Below, piece by piece: positions 1-8,920 of a stretch of DNA of 64,000 nucleotides. Origin of the DNA: Streptomyces rimosus subsp. rimosus (GTDB taxonomy: Bacteria > Actinomycetota > Actinomycetes > Streptomycetales > Streptomycetaceae); NCBI RefSeq assembly GCF_000720725.1, contig NZ_JOCQ01000009.1, positions 62,001 to 126,000 of the forward strand. The letters are read 5' to 3'. The notes beneath the pieces are model-generated. The model saw only the letters and a list, made by a program, of their open reading frames with translations, ran no database searches and had not been told where the DNA came from. The position numbers and the translations under genes were made by a program. Positions within the stretch are counted from its first letter, which is position 1, and the number at the start of each line of letters is the position of its first letter.

Positions 1-653
1 TTCTTCGTGCCGCCGAGGGAGAGCACGTCCACCCCGACCGCGTTCGTGAACGCCCGCATCGGGACGTCCAGCGACGCCGCCGCGTTGGCGATCCGCGACC
101 CGTCCAGGTGCACGAGCATGTTGCGCTCGTGGGCGTGCTCGCAGATGGCCCGCACCTCGTCGGGGGTGTAGACCGTGCCCAGCTCGGTGTTCTGGGTGAT
201 CGAGACGACCTGCGGCATGGCGCGGTGCTCGTCGTCCCAGCCGTACGCCTGCCGGTCGATCAGCTCGGGCGTGAGCTTGCCGTCCTCGGTCGGTACGGTC
301 AGCAGCTTCAGCCCGCCGACGCGTTCGGGAGCGCCGCACTCGTCGACGTGGATGTGCGCGCTCTCGGCGCAGATCACCGCGCCCCAGCGGTCGGTCATCG
401 CCTGGAGGGCGACCACGTTGGCGCCGGTGCCGTTGAAGACCGGGAACGCCTCGGCGGTCTGCCCGAAGTGGCTGCGGATGACACGCTGGAGGTGTTCGGT
501 GTACTGGTCCTCGCCGTAGGCGACCTGGTGGCCGCCGTTGGCCTGGGCGATGGCCGCCAGCACCTCGGGGTGGACACCCGCGTAGTTGTCGCTGGCGAAG
601 CCGCGCACCGTCGGGTCGTGGCGCCGCTGGGCGTCGGTCCGCCGTTCGGTCAC
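1..653 (-). CDS. Low-specificity L-threonine aldolase (3' end beyond left edge)
   Basis: PLP-dependent beta-eliminating lyase, expected to cleave L-threonine/allo-threonine to glycine and acetaldehyde in the cytosol. The visible N-terminal part contains the fold-type I landmarks: SDNYAGVHPEVLAAI near the start, a FNGTGAN loop, the Asp-containing MLVHLDGSRIANAA segment and, at the window edge, DVLSLGGTKK, whose lysine is the expected PLP-binding residue. The start is taken as GTG at 653 because it overlaps the stop of the upstream SDR gene in a GTGA junction, implying translational coupling. The C-terminal half lies outside the window. The family is clear; the exact substrate preference is inferred. 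Confidence 0.9.
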   Translation of the reverse strand, partial: MTERRTDAQRRHDPTVRGFASDNYAGVHPEVLAAIAQANGGHQVAYGEDQYTEHLQRVIRSHFGQTAEAFPVFNGTGANVVALQAMTDRWGAVICAESAHIHVDECGAPERVGGLKLLTVPTEDGKLTPELIDRQAYGWDDEHRAMPQVVSITQNTELGTVYTPDEVRAICEHAHERNMLVHLDGSRIANAAASLDVPMRAFTNAVGVDVLSLGGTK

Positions 654-1411
654 GCTTCGGGGGTCAGCCACAGACGCTTTCCATTCACTTCCTGGGCGGG
701 CCGCTCCCAGACGCCGCTGACGGCCTGGGCCAGGTCCTTGACGTCCGTGAAGCCCGCGAACTTGGCATTCGGGCGCTCGGCGCGCATCTGGTCGTTGACG
801 AGCGCCTTGACCACCAGGATGGCAGCCGCCGCCTTCGGCCCTTCCTCGCCCCCGGACTTGCGGAAGGCGTCGCCGAGGGCCAGCGTCCAGGCCTCGGCGG
901 CGGCCTTGGACGCGGAGTACGCGGCGTTGCCGGCCGTCGGCTTGCTCGCGCCCGCCGCGCTGACCAGCAGGAACCGGCCGTTGCCGGACCGCTCCAGCGC
1001 GGCCTGGAAGGCCAGCGAGGTGTGCTGGACCGTACGGATGAGGAGCTTTTCCAGCAGGTCCCAGTCCGCGAGGTCGGTCTCCGCGAACGACGCGGAGCCG
1101 CGCCAGCCGCCGACCAGGTGCACCAGCCCGTCGATGCGGCCGAACTCCTTCTCCGTACGGTCGGCCCAGGCGCGCGTCGCGTCGAGGTCCAGCAGATCGA
1201 CGGTGTCGCCGGTGACGGTCGCGCCGCCGTGCGCGTACCGCGCGGCGTCCACGGCCTCCGCCAGCCGCGCGGCGTCCGCGTCCGCGGCCACCACGGTCGC
1301 GCCCGCCTCGGCCAGCCGCAGCAGCGTCGCCCGCCCCGCGGGGCCCGCCGCCCCGGCCACCGCGATGACCGCGCCTTCCAGTGGCCCCTGGCCGTTGGTC
1401 GCAGTACTCAT
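650..1411 (-). CDS. Short-chain dehydrogenase/reductase
   Basis: A 253-residue SDR-family NAD(P)-dependent oxidoreductase. The N-terminal Rossmann loop is AVAGAAGPAGRA (a GxxxGxG-like pattern), and the catalytic Tyr-x3-Lys appears as AAYSASKAAAE, preceded by the serine strand FLLVSAAG. The ATG at 1411 follows a GAGGAG ribosome binding site. The gene sits between a DUF6421 gene (47 bp upstream) and a threonine aldolase gene (4-bp overlap), so the three form one minus-strand operon. The substrate is not apparent from sequence; position suggests a linked metabolic role but that is inference. Confidence 0.88.
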   Translation of the reverse strand: MSTATNGQGPLEGAVIAVAGAAGPAGRATLLRLAEAGATVVAADADAARLAEAVDAARYAHGGATVTGDTVDLLDLDATRAWADRTEKEFGRIDGLVHLVGGWRGSASFAETDLADWDLLEKLLIRTVQHTSLAFQAALERSGNGRFLLVSAAGASKPTAGNAAYSASKAAAEAWTLALGDAFRKSGGEEGPKAAAAILVVKALVNDQMRAERPNAKFAGFTDVKDLAQAVSGVWERPAQEVNGKRLWLTPEA

Positions 1412-1458
1412 GTCCCTCGTCTCCTCGTGCTCCGGCCTGCCCTGGGTGCCGCCGGCGC

Positions 1459-2856
1459 TCACACCGCCACCGGCACGTCGCTGTGGGCCGTGATGCCCTT
1501 CGTGGAGGCAATCACGCCGCGCAGTTTCTTGGCGAGGGCCTCGTAGAACATGCTGAGCGGAAATTCGTCCGGCAGGACGTCGTCGACGAGCTTGCGCGGC
1601 GGCTTGTCGAGGTCGAGCGCGTCCGGTCCCTTGGCCCAGACGGAGCCGGGGTGCGGGGCGAGGTAGGTCGAGACGAGGTCGTAGGCGGCGAACCAGTGGA
1701 CCAGCTTGGGCCGGTCGATGCCGTCCCGGTACAGCTTCTCGATCTCGCCGCACAGCTGGTTGGTGACCTGCGGGGCCCGCTCCCAGTCGATGTGCAGGGT
1801 GTTGTCCGTCCAGCGTACGACGTCGTGCCGGTGCAGGTAGGCGAAGAGCAGCTGGCCGCCGAGGCCGTCGTAGTTGCGCACCCGGTCACCGGTGACGGGG
1901 AAGCGGAACAGCCGGTCGAAGATGACCGCGTACTGGACGTCGCGGGCCTGGCGCACGCCCTCCGCCTCCAGCTTCACGGCCTCCTTGAAGGCGGTCAGGT
2001 CGCAGCGCAGCTCCTCCAGGCCGTACATCCAGAACGGCTGCCGCTGCTTGATCATGAAGGGGTCGAAGGGCAGGTCGCCGTGGCTGTGGGTGCGGTCGTG
2101 GACCATGTCCCACAGGACGAACGCCTCCTGGCAGCGCTGCTGGTCGGCGAGCATGCCGCGGATGTCGTCGGGCAGTTCGACGCCCAGCGTCGCCACCGCG
2201 GCCTCGCTGACCCGGCGGAAGCGGGCGGCCTCGCGGTCGCAGAAGATGCCGCCCCAGGTGAAGCGCTCGGGCGCCTCGCGCACGGCGATGGTCTCGGGGA
2301 AGAGGACCGCGGAGTTGGTGTCGTATCCGGCGGTGAAGTCCTCGAAGGTGATGCCGCAGAACAGCGGGTTGTCGTAGCGGGTGCGCTCCAGGTCGGCCAG
2401 CCACTCGGGCCAGACCATGCGCAGCACGACCGCCTCGAAGTTGCGGTCCGGGTTGCCGTTCTGCGTGTACATGGGGAAGACGACCAGGTGCTGGAGGCCG
2501 TCGGAGCGCTGCCGCGCGGGGTGGAAAGCCAGCAGGGAGTCGAGGAAGTCCGGTACGGCGAAGCCGCCGTCGGCCCAGCGGCGCAGGTCCGCGACGAGCG
2601 CCCGGTGGTAGGCGGCGTCGTGCGGGACCAGCGGCGCCAGCTCCTCGATGGCCGATATCGCGCGCTCGACCTCGCGCCGAACGGTGCCGGCGGCGGGCGC
2701 GCCCTCGGCGGCGAGGTCGACCGAGCCGTCCTGGGACTGCCACGGGCGGATGGTCTCGATGGCGTCCTTCAGCACCGGCCACGCCGGGTGCTGCACCACA
2801 CGCTCTGCGGTGGCGGTGGCGCCTGGGGCACCCACAGGCGAAAGAATTTCCGTCAT
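1459..2856 (-). CDS. DUF6421 family protein
   Basis: A 465-residue protein that I recognise as the actinobacterial DUF6421 family; no biochemical role is known to me. It is soluble, with no signal peptide. A conserved-looking block, WDMVHDRTHSHGDLPF, is rich in His/Asp and could bind a metal, but this is speculative. The ATG at 2856 is preferred over an upstream in-frame start at 2928 because GGAGGG lies five bases before it and the residues upstream look like untranslated sequence. It is the first gene of the operon with the SDR and threonine aldolase genes. Confidence 0.82.
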   Translation of the reverse strand: MTEILSPVGAPGATATAERVVQHPAWPVLKDAIETIRPWQSQDGSVDLAAEGAPAAGTVRREVERAISAIEELAPLVPHDAAYHRALVADLRRWADGGFAVPDFLDSLLAFHPARQRSDGLQHLVVFPMYTQNGNPDRNFEAVVLRMVWPEWLADLERTRYDNPLFCGITFEDFTAGYDTNSAVLFPETIAVREAPERFTWGGIFCDREAARFRRVSEAAVATLGVELPDDIRGMLADQQRCQEAFVLWDMVHDRTHSHGDLPFDPFMIKQRQPFWMYGLEELRCDLTAFKEAVKLEAEGVRQARDVQYAVIFDRLFRFPVTGDRVRNYDGLGGQLLFAYLHRHDVVRWTDNTLHIDWERAPQVTNQLCGEIEKLYRDGIDRPKLVHWFAAYDLVSTYLAPHPGSVWAKGPDALDLDKPPRKLVDDVLPDEFPLSMFYEALAKKLRGVIASTKGITAHSDVPVAV

Positions 2857-3597
2857 GACTACCCTCCGGCAGGAGATCCTGTTGTGCGGACACGGTATCC
2901 AGGGGGTCTTCGACTTCTCAAGAGCCACAGAGGAAATTGTTCTGCCGTACCCCCATGGTCACGCACCTTTTTCCTGCCTGCCGGAGAAGATGCGGAAGTT
3001 TCTGTCCGGTGGGACCATGCCTGCCGCGCATCCTGCAGCACGTACCCGGGATCGGCCGCCGTATACGGGGCCGGGCGCGGCGACTACGGACGCGGGACGC
3101 TCAGCAGCGGTCGGACTGTGGTCGGGAAGCGGCCTGATCCGGTCGAATTCCGGCCGCCCGTCGGGCGGCCGCCCCGGTCCCCGGCTGTTGTCCCTGACCG
3201 GTTCCGTGCTCCGGAGGACTCCTGGGGCGAGGCCGGCCATGCCACCGTACGGGCGCGTCAGCACCCGGTGGACTCGCCCACGCACGGGTGACCCCGACGC
3301 GGCGCCGGACACCCCGGACGGATCGGACGGTGCCGCCCGGCCCACTGCGCCCACGGCGCGCGGACACCCGTACCGGCCCCGGATTTCCACGGCTCCCCCG
3401 GCGCCCGCCCCGGATGTGGCAAGCCCCCGTTCCGGCCATGTCACCGGGCTGTCCGACATCGGTTCCGCGCTTCCGGGTGCCCGTTAGGCTGTGCGCCGTT
3501 TCGAGAGCAGCCGGTGGTCCACGCGCGGCGCAGGCGGGGCAGCCGTGTCCGGCGGACGGCACCGGTCCGGCAGCACACCGACAGAAACGAGGCAGCC
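2857..3597. other. 741-bp divergent intergenic region
   Basis: Lies between the divergent DUF6421 and glycerophosphodiesterase genes. I find no convincing gene: the open frames here lack family features and ribosome binding sites. It contains a G/C-rich inverted repeat at 3152-3170 (GGCCGCCCG / CGGGCGGCC). Promoters for both flanking genes are expected here but no clear -35/-10 pair was identified. Confidence 0.5.
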
Positions 3598-4281
3598 TTG
3601 TCCTTTCTCACCATCGGACACCGCGGGATGATGGGCGTCGAGCCGGAGAACACCCTGCGCTCGTTCGTCCGCGCCGAACGCGAGGGTCTCGACGTCATCG
3701 AGCTGGACCTGCACCTGAGCAAGGACGGCGCGCTCGTGGTCATGCACGACGCGGACCTGGACCGCACGACCGACGGGACGGGACCGGTCGCCGACCGCAC
3801 CCTCGCCGAGCTGCGCGACCTGGACGCGGGCTACGGCGAGCGCGTCCCGGTGTTCGAGGAGATCGTGGACGCGGTGCGGGCGCCCCTCCAGGCGGAGATC
3901 AAGGACGTGGCCGCCGCCCGGGCGCTCGTGGACGTGCTGCGCGCCCGCGACCTGACCGCCCGGGTCGAGGTGATCTCCTTCCACGACGCGGCGCTGGCCA
4001 CCGTCGGCGAGCTGCTGCCCGGCGTACGGACCGCGCTGGTCGCCGAGCACTACGGCACCGACGTGGTGGACCGCGCGCTGGCCGTCGGCGCCTCGGCGCT
4101 CTCGCTCGACATCCGCCGGCTCACCCTGGAGCTGGTGGAGCGGGCGCACGCGGCGGACCTGCGCGTCCTGGGCTGGACCGTGAACACCCACGACGAGCTG
4201 CGGCTCAGCCGCGGGCTCGGGCTGGACGGTGTGATCACCGACTTCCCCGAGATCCGGCGGGCGGTGCGGTTCACGGCGTGA
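3598..4281 (+). CDS. Glycerophosphodiester phosphodiesterase
   Basis: A 227-residue GDPD-family enzyme, expected to hydrolyse glycerophosphodiesters to sn-glycerol 3-phosphate and an alcohol. The signature is complete: GHRGMMGVEPENT near the N-terminus (His-Arg and Glu-Asn), DVIELDLHLSKDG (metal-ligand Glu/Asp) and VVMHDADLDRTTDG (catalytic His), ending with GLDGVITDFPE. No signal peptide is seen, so it is probably cytoplasmic. The TTG at 3598 is chosen because it puts the conserved SFLTIGHRG at the N-terminus with a GAGG sequence just upstream; longer in-frame starts would add an Arg-rich extension unlike the family. Confidence 0.9.
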   Translation: MSFLTIGHRGMMGVEPENTLRSFVRAEREGLDVIELDLHLSKDGALVVMHDADLDRTTDGTGPVADRTLAELRDLDAGYGERVPVFEEIVDAVRAPLQAEIKDVAAARALVDVLRARDLTARVEVISFHDAALATVGELLPGVRTALVAEHYGTDVVDRALAVGASALSLDIRRLTLELVERAHAADLRVLGWTVNTHDELRLSRGLGLDGVITDFPEIRRAVRFTA

Positions 4282-4311
4282 GGCGGGTCTGCGGCGGTCC
4301 GTCCCGCGGTG

Positions 4312-4845
4312 CTAGTCGAGCGTCTTGACCAGCAGCTCGAACTCCAGGTCGGCGCGCTGCGGAATGCCGAACCGCTCGTCGCCGTAGGGGAACGGGAACA
4401 TCGTGCCGGTACGCCGGTACCCGCGGCGCTCGTACCAGGCGATCAGGTCGGAGCGCTGCCGGATGACGGTCATCCGCATCTCGGCGGCGTTCCACCGGGC
4501 GCGGGCGGTGCGCTCCGCCTCCGCCATGACGACCTTGCCGAGGCCGCCGCCCTGGCGGGTCGGGCGGACCGCGAACATGCCGAAGTACACGTGGTCGCCG
4601 CGGTGTTCGAGCTGGCAGCAGGCGACCAGGTCGCCCGCGTTCTCGGCGACCAGCAGCACGCTGTCCGGGGCGCCGACCACGGCCGCGACACCCTCCGGAT
4701 CGGTGCGCTGCCCCTCCAGCAGGTCCGCCTCGGTGGTCCAGCCGGCGCGGCTGGCGTCGCCGCGGTAGGCGGACTCGATCAGCGCGACGAGCGCCGGGAC
4801 GTCGGCCTCGGTGGCGGCTCGGTAGGTCAGCTCGACGGTCGTCAT
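4312..4845 (-). CDS. GNAT family N-acetyltransferase
   Basis: A 177-residue acetyltransferase of the GNAT superfamily. The acetyl-CoA pyrophosphate-binding motif A is seen as MFAVRPTRQGGGLGKVVM, followed by motif B around IAWYERRGYRRTGT. The start ATG at 4845 gives the usual TVELTYRAATEADVPAL beginning. It is convergent with the preceding phosphodiesterase gene and divergent from the VOC gene. The acceptor substrate cannot be predicted from sequence. Confidence 0.88.
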   Translation of the reverse strand: MTTVELTYRAATEADVPALVALIESAYRGDASRAGWTTEADLLEGQRTDPEGVAAVVGAPDSVLLVAENAGDLVACCQLEHRGDHVYFGMFAVRPTRQGGGLGKVVMAEAERTARARWNAAEMRMTVIRQRSDLIAWYERRGYRRTGTMFPFPYGDERFGIPQRADLEFELLVKTLD

Positions 4846-5040
4846 GGGCGGACGTCCTTTCCGGTGGCTCGGCGCGGCGGTACGGACCGGGGTGCGGGGC
4901 GGTGCACGCGTACGGCCGTACCGGAGGCTAACAAGAGCCACGGGCCCGCCGCCCGGCCCGGTCCGCGCGCGACGACTCGGGCGGGCGGGTTCCGGCCCCG
5001 CGGCCGTGGTCCGCGGGCCCGGCGGCGTAGGGTCCGCAGC

Positions 5041-5433
5041 ATGGTGCATGTACTGAGCAGCAGGGTGCTGGTGCGGCCGTCCGACCCCGAGCGGTCGCGG
5101 GAGTTCTACGGGCGCGCGCTGGGCCTGGAGGTCTACCGCGAATTCGGTACCGGCCCCGAACGCGGCACGGTGTATTTCCTCGGCGGCGGCTTCCTGGAGG
5201 TCTCCGGCCGCTCCTCAGAACCCCCTACCGCCACGCTCCAGCTGTGGCTCCAGGTCGCCGATGCCGCCGCCGCGCACGAGGAGCTGAAGGCCGGCGGCGT
5301 GGAGATCCTGCGCCCGCCGGTCCAGGAGCCGTGGGGCCTGATCGAGATGTGGATCGCGGACCCGGACGGCCACCGGATCGTGCTGACGGAGGTCCCGGCG
5401 GACCATCCGCTGCGCTACCGCCCCGGCATCTGA
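5041..5433 (+). CDS. VOC family (glyoxalase/bleomycin-resistance fold) protein
   Basis: A 130-residue single-chain vicinal-oxygen-chelate protein with two beta-alpha-beta-beta-beta modules: an N-terminal RVLVRPSDPERSREFYGRAL and a C-terminal EPWGLIEMWIADPDGHRIVL in which the typical metal-ligand Glu/His positions are present. Such proteins are isomerases, dioxygenases or drug-binding resistance proteins; the sequence alone does not decide. ATG at 5041 is the natural start; the frame extends far upstream but that portion overlaps the GNAT gene on the other strand. Confidence 0.85.
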   Translation: MVHVLSSRVLVRPSDPERSREFYGRALGLEVYREFGTGPERGTVYFLGGGFLEVSGRSSEPPTATLQLWLQVADAAAAHEELKAGGVEILRPPVQEPWGLIEMWIADPDGHRIVLTEVPADHPLRYRPGI

Positions 5434-5643
5434 GGGCGTCGGCGGACCACGTCCGTACCCACGGCCTCCTCCCTGGTCGCCGCGCTCCCCTCTTGCGCCC
5501 GTGCGCTCCCCGTTCCCCGTTTCCGGCGGGCGTTCCCGGGCCGCCCGCGGGGCACCATGCGGCTGTACCGGGCTCCGCGTGACGGCGCGCACTGTGCGCG
5601 TGTCCCGCACGCGACCGCCGTACGGGCTTGCGGGGAGGACGCC

Positions 5644-6231
5644 GTGCACGGACCGCCATGGGTCGGCTGGCTGCTGGTGTTGTTGTGCACCGGGGCGGGC
5701 GCGTACTGCCTGTCGAGTGTGCGCCGGGGTACGGCCGCGCAGCGCCGGGAAGCGCGCGGCGAGGCGCTGATGGGGCTCGGCATGGCGGTGATGGCCTTGC
5801 CCGCTGCCACGGTGGCACAGCCGTCCTGGACGCCGTGGGTGTTCGCCGTCGTCTTCGGCACGGCGGGCCTGTGGGCGCTGCTGCGGCGCCACCCGCACCA
5901 CGCGGTGGGGGCGGCGGCGATGGTCTACATGGCGCTGGCGATGGTGGCCGTCCCCGGCGGCGGCCCGCTGAGCGGCGGGCACGCAGCGCACACAGAAGGC
6001 ATGGAGGGGATGGATTCCATGGGGCCTGGCGGGCTGCCGCTGCTCACCGGGCTGCTGCTGGCGTACTACGCCGTGTACGTCGTAGCCGCGGGGGTACGGC
6101 TGGCTCCCTCGGCCGCTCCGGCTACGGCGGACGCCGTGGCCGCGCCCGTGCGGGCCGCGTGGCCGGAGGTGGTGGGCGCGTGCCGGGTCGCGATGGGCAT
6201 CGGGATGTTCGCGATGCTGTTGGCCCTTTGA
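5644..6231 (+). CDS. DUF5134 family membrane protein
   Basis: A 195-residue integral membrane protein with about five to six hydrophobic helices, matching the actinobacterial DUF5134 family. A Met/His-rich loop between helices (HAAHTEGMEGMDSMGPGG) is a visible oddity and could ligate copper or another soft metal, though that is inference. GTG at 5644 is chosen for the GGAGG sequence just upstream and because it begins shortly before the first membrane helix. It precedes an M56 peptidase gene on the same strand; these families often neighbour each other, together with BlaI/CopY regulators, but no such regulator is present here. Confidence 0.8.
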   Translation: MHGPPWVGWLLVLLCTGAGAYCLSSVRRGTAAQRREARGEALMGLGMAVMALPAATVAQPSWTPWVFAVVFGTAGLWALLRRHPHHAVGAAAMVYMALAMVAVPGGGPLSGGHAAHTEGMEGMDSMGPGGLPLLTGLLLAYYAVYVVAAGVRLAPSAAPATADAVAAPVRAAWPEVVGACRVAMGIGMFAMLLAL

Positions 6232-6412
6232 CGTACCCCGGTCACTTGACATCCTCTCCGGGAGAGCGACACCCCGACCCCGCGCGCGCCAGGGCCGGTT
6301 GGGCCGCCGTCCGTCCCTCGCGCACCACCCGCTCCCCCGGTTCCGGTGGTATACGTCACTTCCGGCGCCGTTCCATACCTGGCGGCAGGCGCGCGCTCAT
6401 AGGCTGACGCCC

Positions 6413-7351
6413 ATGATGGTCCCCCTCGCGCTGATGATGCTCGGCGCGCTGGCTGCGGCGATGGCGCCGCGCCTGATGGCCCGCGCCGACTGGCCCGACC
6501 GCGAACCGGTGCTCGCCCTGTGGGTGTGGCAGTGCGTGGTCGCCGCCGTTCTGCTGTGCTGTGTCCTCGCGATGTCGCTCAGCGGCGCCGCCGCCTGGGA
6601 AGCCGTGCGCAGCCATCTGTTCGGCCATGCTCCGCGCGTCGTCGTCGAGGCGTACGCGCTCAAGGCGTACGGGCCCTGGTCCGGCGTGCTGGCCGGGGTG
6701 CTGGCGGGCGGCGGCGCCTGGACGGCCGTCATGCTCACCCGGGAGGTGCGCGGCGCCCGTGCCCGGCGGCGGCAGCGGCGTACGGACCTGGTGCGGCGTG
6801 CCCCGCTGCTGCCCGGCGAGGAGCGGACCGCCGACCGGCTCGTCGTCCTGGAGGGCGACCGCCCCGAGGCGTGGTGGCTGACCGGCGCCACACCCCAACT
6901 GGTGATCACCACCGCGGCGTTGCGCCGCCTGAAGGGACGTCAGCTCGATGCGCTGATCGCCCACGAGCAGGGCCACGCACGGGCCCGGCACGATGTCCTG
7001 CTGCACTGCGCCTCGGCCCTGGCGGCCGGTTTCCCGCAGGTCCCGGTCTTCGCCGCGTTCCGCGACCAGGTGCACCGGCTGGTCGAGCTGGCCGCCGACG
7101 ACGTGGCCTCGCGCCGCTTCGGGCGGCTGACGATCGCCCTGGCCCTTGTCGAACTCAACGAGGACCGCGGGGTGTTCGGCCCGTGCCCCACCCAGTGCAC
7201 CGAGCTCCCGGACCGCGTGGACAGGCTGCTGGCCCCCGCGCCGCGTTTCACGCCCGGCCGGCGCCTGCGGATGACGGCGATCGCGGCGCTGGTCCCGGCG
7301 GTCCCGCTGCTGGTGACGTTCATGCCGGGGCTGAGCGCACTGACGTACTGA
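6413..7351 (+). CDS. M56 family membrane metallopeptidase
   Basis: A 312-residue BlaR1/MecR1-type integral membrane zinc peptidase. It has hydrophobic helices at about residues 1-20, 35-60 and 90-115, a zinc-binding IAHEQGHARARHD (HExxH) motif at about residue 180, a downstream ELAADDVASRR segment carrying the likely third ligand, and a C-terminal transmembrane helix. It lacks the penicillin-binding sensor domain of BlaR1, as is usual for Streptomyces members. The usual BlaI/MecI/CopY partner repressor is not adjacent. Start ATG at 6413 (alternative ATG at 6416). Confidence 0.88.
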   Translation: MMVPLALMMLGALAAAMAPRLMARADWPDREPVLALWVWQCVVAAVLLCCVLAMSLSGAAAWEAVRSHLFGHAPRVVVEAYALKAYGPWSGVLAGVLAGGGAWTAVMLTREVRGARARRRQRRTDLVRRAPLLPGEERTADRLVVLEGDRPEAWWLTGATPQLVITTAALRRLKGRQLDALIAHEQGHARARHDVLLHCASALAAGFPQVPVFAAFRDQVHRLVELAADDVASRRFGRLTIALALVELNEDRGVFGPCPTQCTELPDRVDRLLAPAPRFTPGRRLRMTAIAALVPAVPLLVTFMPGLSALTY

Positions 7352-7456
7352 AGACCTACGGGAGTTCGAAGGTACCCGAGAGCGCGCACACGTACGAGCG
7401 CACCTCCCTACCGGACTCCCTGGCCCTCCCCGCTTCCCCTAAGCGAAGATTCCCCC

Positions 7457-8176
7457 ATGCCCTCCAGGCCACCCTCCGCACCGCCGCGCTCTTCCCTCTC
7501 CCCCACCCTCCTCCCTCTCCTCCTGCTCCTCCCCTTCACCGCCCTCCTCGCCCTCGTCGCCGCCCGCTGGAGCCCCCTGCTCGCCCTCGACCGGTCCCTG
7601 GCCACGGCCTTCCACCGCACGGCCGTCGCGGACCCCGGTCTGACACAGGCCAACCGGATCCTCTCCGACTGGGTCTGGGACCCCTGGACCCTGCGCGCCC
7701 TCCTGGCCGTCGCGGTCATCGCCCTCCTGTGCCGCCGGCAGTGGGTGCCCGGCTGCTGGGTCGCGGTCACGGCAGCCCTGGGCACAGCACTCCAACAGGC
7801 GCTGAAGGCCCTGGTCGGCCGGCCCCGCCCGGTGTGGCCGGACCCCCTTGACTCGGCGAGCTACGCGGCGTTCCCCTCGGGGCACGCGATGACGGCGGCG
7901 GTCGCGGGCGGTCTCGCGCTGTGGCTGCTGCGGCTGTACGGGGCGCGCCGGGCCTGGCGGTGGGCCGCCACGGCGCTGGTCGCGGTGTCCGTGGCGGGCG
8001 TCGGCCTGACCCGCGTGTATCTGGGGGTCCACTGGGCCACGGATGTGCTGGGCGGCTGGCTGCTGGGCGGTGCCCTGGTGGCGGCCGCGGGGCTCGCGTA
8101 CGTCCGGCGGTACGGAAGTCGGTACGAGACCCGCTGCGGGGCCCGGCCCCCGACCCGGTACGAGGCGCGTCGATGA
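7457..8176 (+). CDS. PAP2 superfamily phosphatase
   Basis: A 239-residue membrane protein of the phosphatidic acid phosphatase type 2 family, expected to dephosphorylate lipid phosphates or isoprenyl diphosphates at the membrane. All three catalytic blocks are visible: KALVGRPRP, the PSGH motif in AAFPSGHAMTAAV, and TRVYLGVHWATD with the nucleophilic His and its Asp partner. Five or six transmembrane helices are evident. The N-terminus is Ser/Pro-rich and the C-terminal tail Arg/Tyr-rich. The HAD hydrolase gene begins 31 bp downstream, so co-transcription is likely. Confidence 0.92.
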   Translation: MPSRPPSAPPRSSLSPTLLPLLLLLPFTALLALVAARWSPLLALDRSLATAFHRTAVADPGLTQANRILSDWVWDPWTLRALLAVAVIALLCRRQWVPGCWVAVTAALGTALQQALKALVGRPRPVWPDPLDSASYAAFPSGHAMTAAVAGGLALWLLRLYGARRAWRWAATALVAVSVAGVGLTRVYLGVHWATDVLGGWLLGGALVAAAGLAYVRRYGSRYETRCGARPPTRYEARR

Positions 8177-8207
8177 CGGCGGGCCGTCGGCACGACAGGA
8201 TGGCAGT

Positions 8208-8903
8208 ATGACGATCAAGGGTGTGCTCTTCGACTTCTCCGGGACGCTGCTGCGCATCGAACCGCCGGAGAGCTGGCTGCGCGCGGTGCTCGCGGAGACC
8301 GGAACGGAACTCCCGGAGGCGGAGACCGTACGCCTCGCGGCGGAGCTGGGCCGGGCGGGCGCGCTGCCCGGCGGCCCCTCGCCGGAGCGGCTGCCGCCCG
8401 GCCTGGCCGCCCTGTGGGAGGTCCGGGACCGCAGCGCGGACCGGCACCGCGAGCTGTACACCGGCCTGGCCCGGCAGGTGCCGCTGCCCGACGAAAGGCT
8501 GTACGACGCGCTGTACGAGCGGCACATGACCGCCGCCGCGTGGGCGCCGTACCCGGACGCCGCCGAGGTCCTGGACGGACTCCGGCGGCGCGGCCTGCGC
8601 ATCGGCGTGGTCAGCAACATCGGCTGGGACCTGCGCCCGGTGCTCCGCGCCCACGGGCTCGACCGCTTCGTCGACAGCTACGTCCTGTCGTACGAGCACG
8701 GCATGCAGAAGCCGGACCTGCGGCTCTTCGAGATCGCGTGCGAGGAGCTGGGGCTGGCGCCCACGGATGTCCTGATGGTGGGCGACGACCGGACGGCGGA
8801 CGGGGCGGCGACGGCGCTGGGCTGCGCGTACCTGCCCGTCGACCACGTGCCGGTGGCCGAGCGCCCGGACGGCCTGCGCCCCGCGCTCGACCTGGCCGGC
8901 TGA
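8208..8903 (+). CDS. HAD family hydrolase with Asp-to-Ser change in motif I
   Basis: A 231-residue haloacid-dehalogenase-superfamily protein with a helical cap. Motif I is GVLFDFSGTLL: the nucleophilic Asp is kept but the second Asp (general acid/base in phosphatases) is Ser. Motif II Ser/Thr is in IGVVSNIGWD, motif III Lys in HGMQKPD, motif IV in VLMVGDDRTAD. The change at the second Asp suggests altered or slow phosphatase activity or a dehalogenase-like reaction; this is inference. ATG at 8208 gives the expected N-terminus. It follows the PAP2 gene closely. Confidence 0.88.
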   Translation: MTIKGVLFDFSGTLLRIEPPESWLRAVLAETGTELPEAETVRLAAELGRAGALPGGPSPERLPPGLAALWEVRDRSADRHRELYTGLARQVPLPDERLYDALYERHMTAAAWAPYPDAAEVLDGLRRRGLRIGVVSNIGWDLRPVLRAHGLDRFVDSYVLSYEHGMQKPDLRLFEIACEELGLAPTDVLMVGDDRTADGAATALGCAYLPVDHVPVAERPDGLRPALDLAG

Positions 8904-8920
8904 CCCGCCCACCGTCCCTT

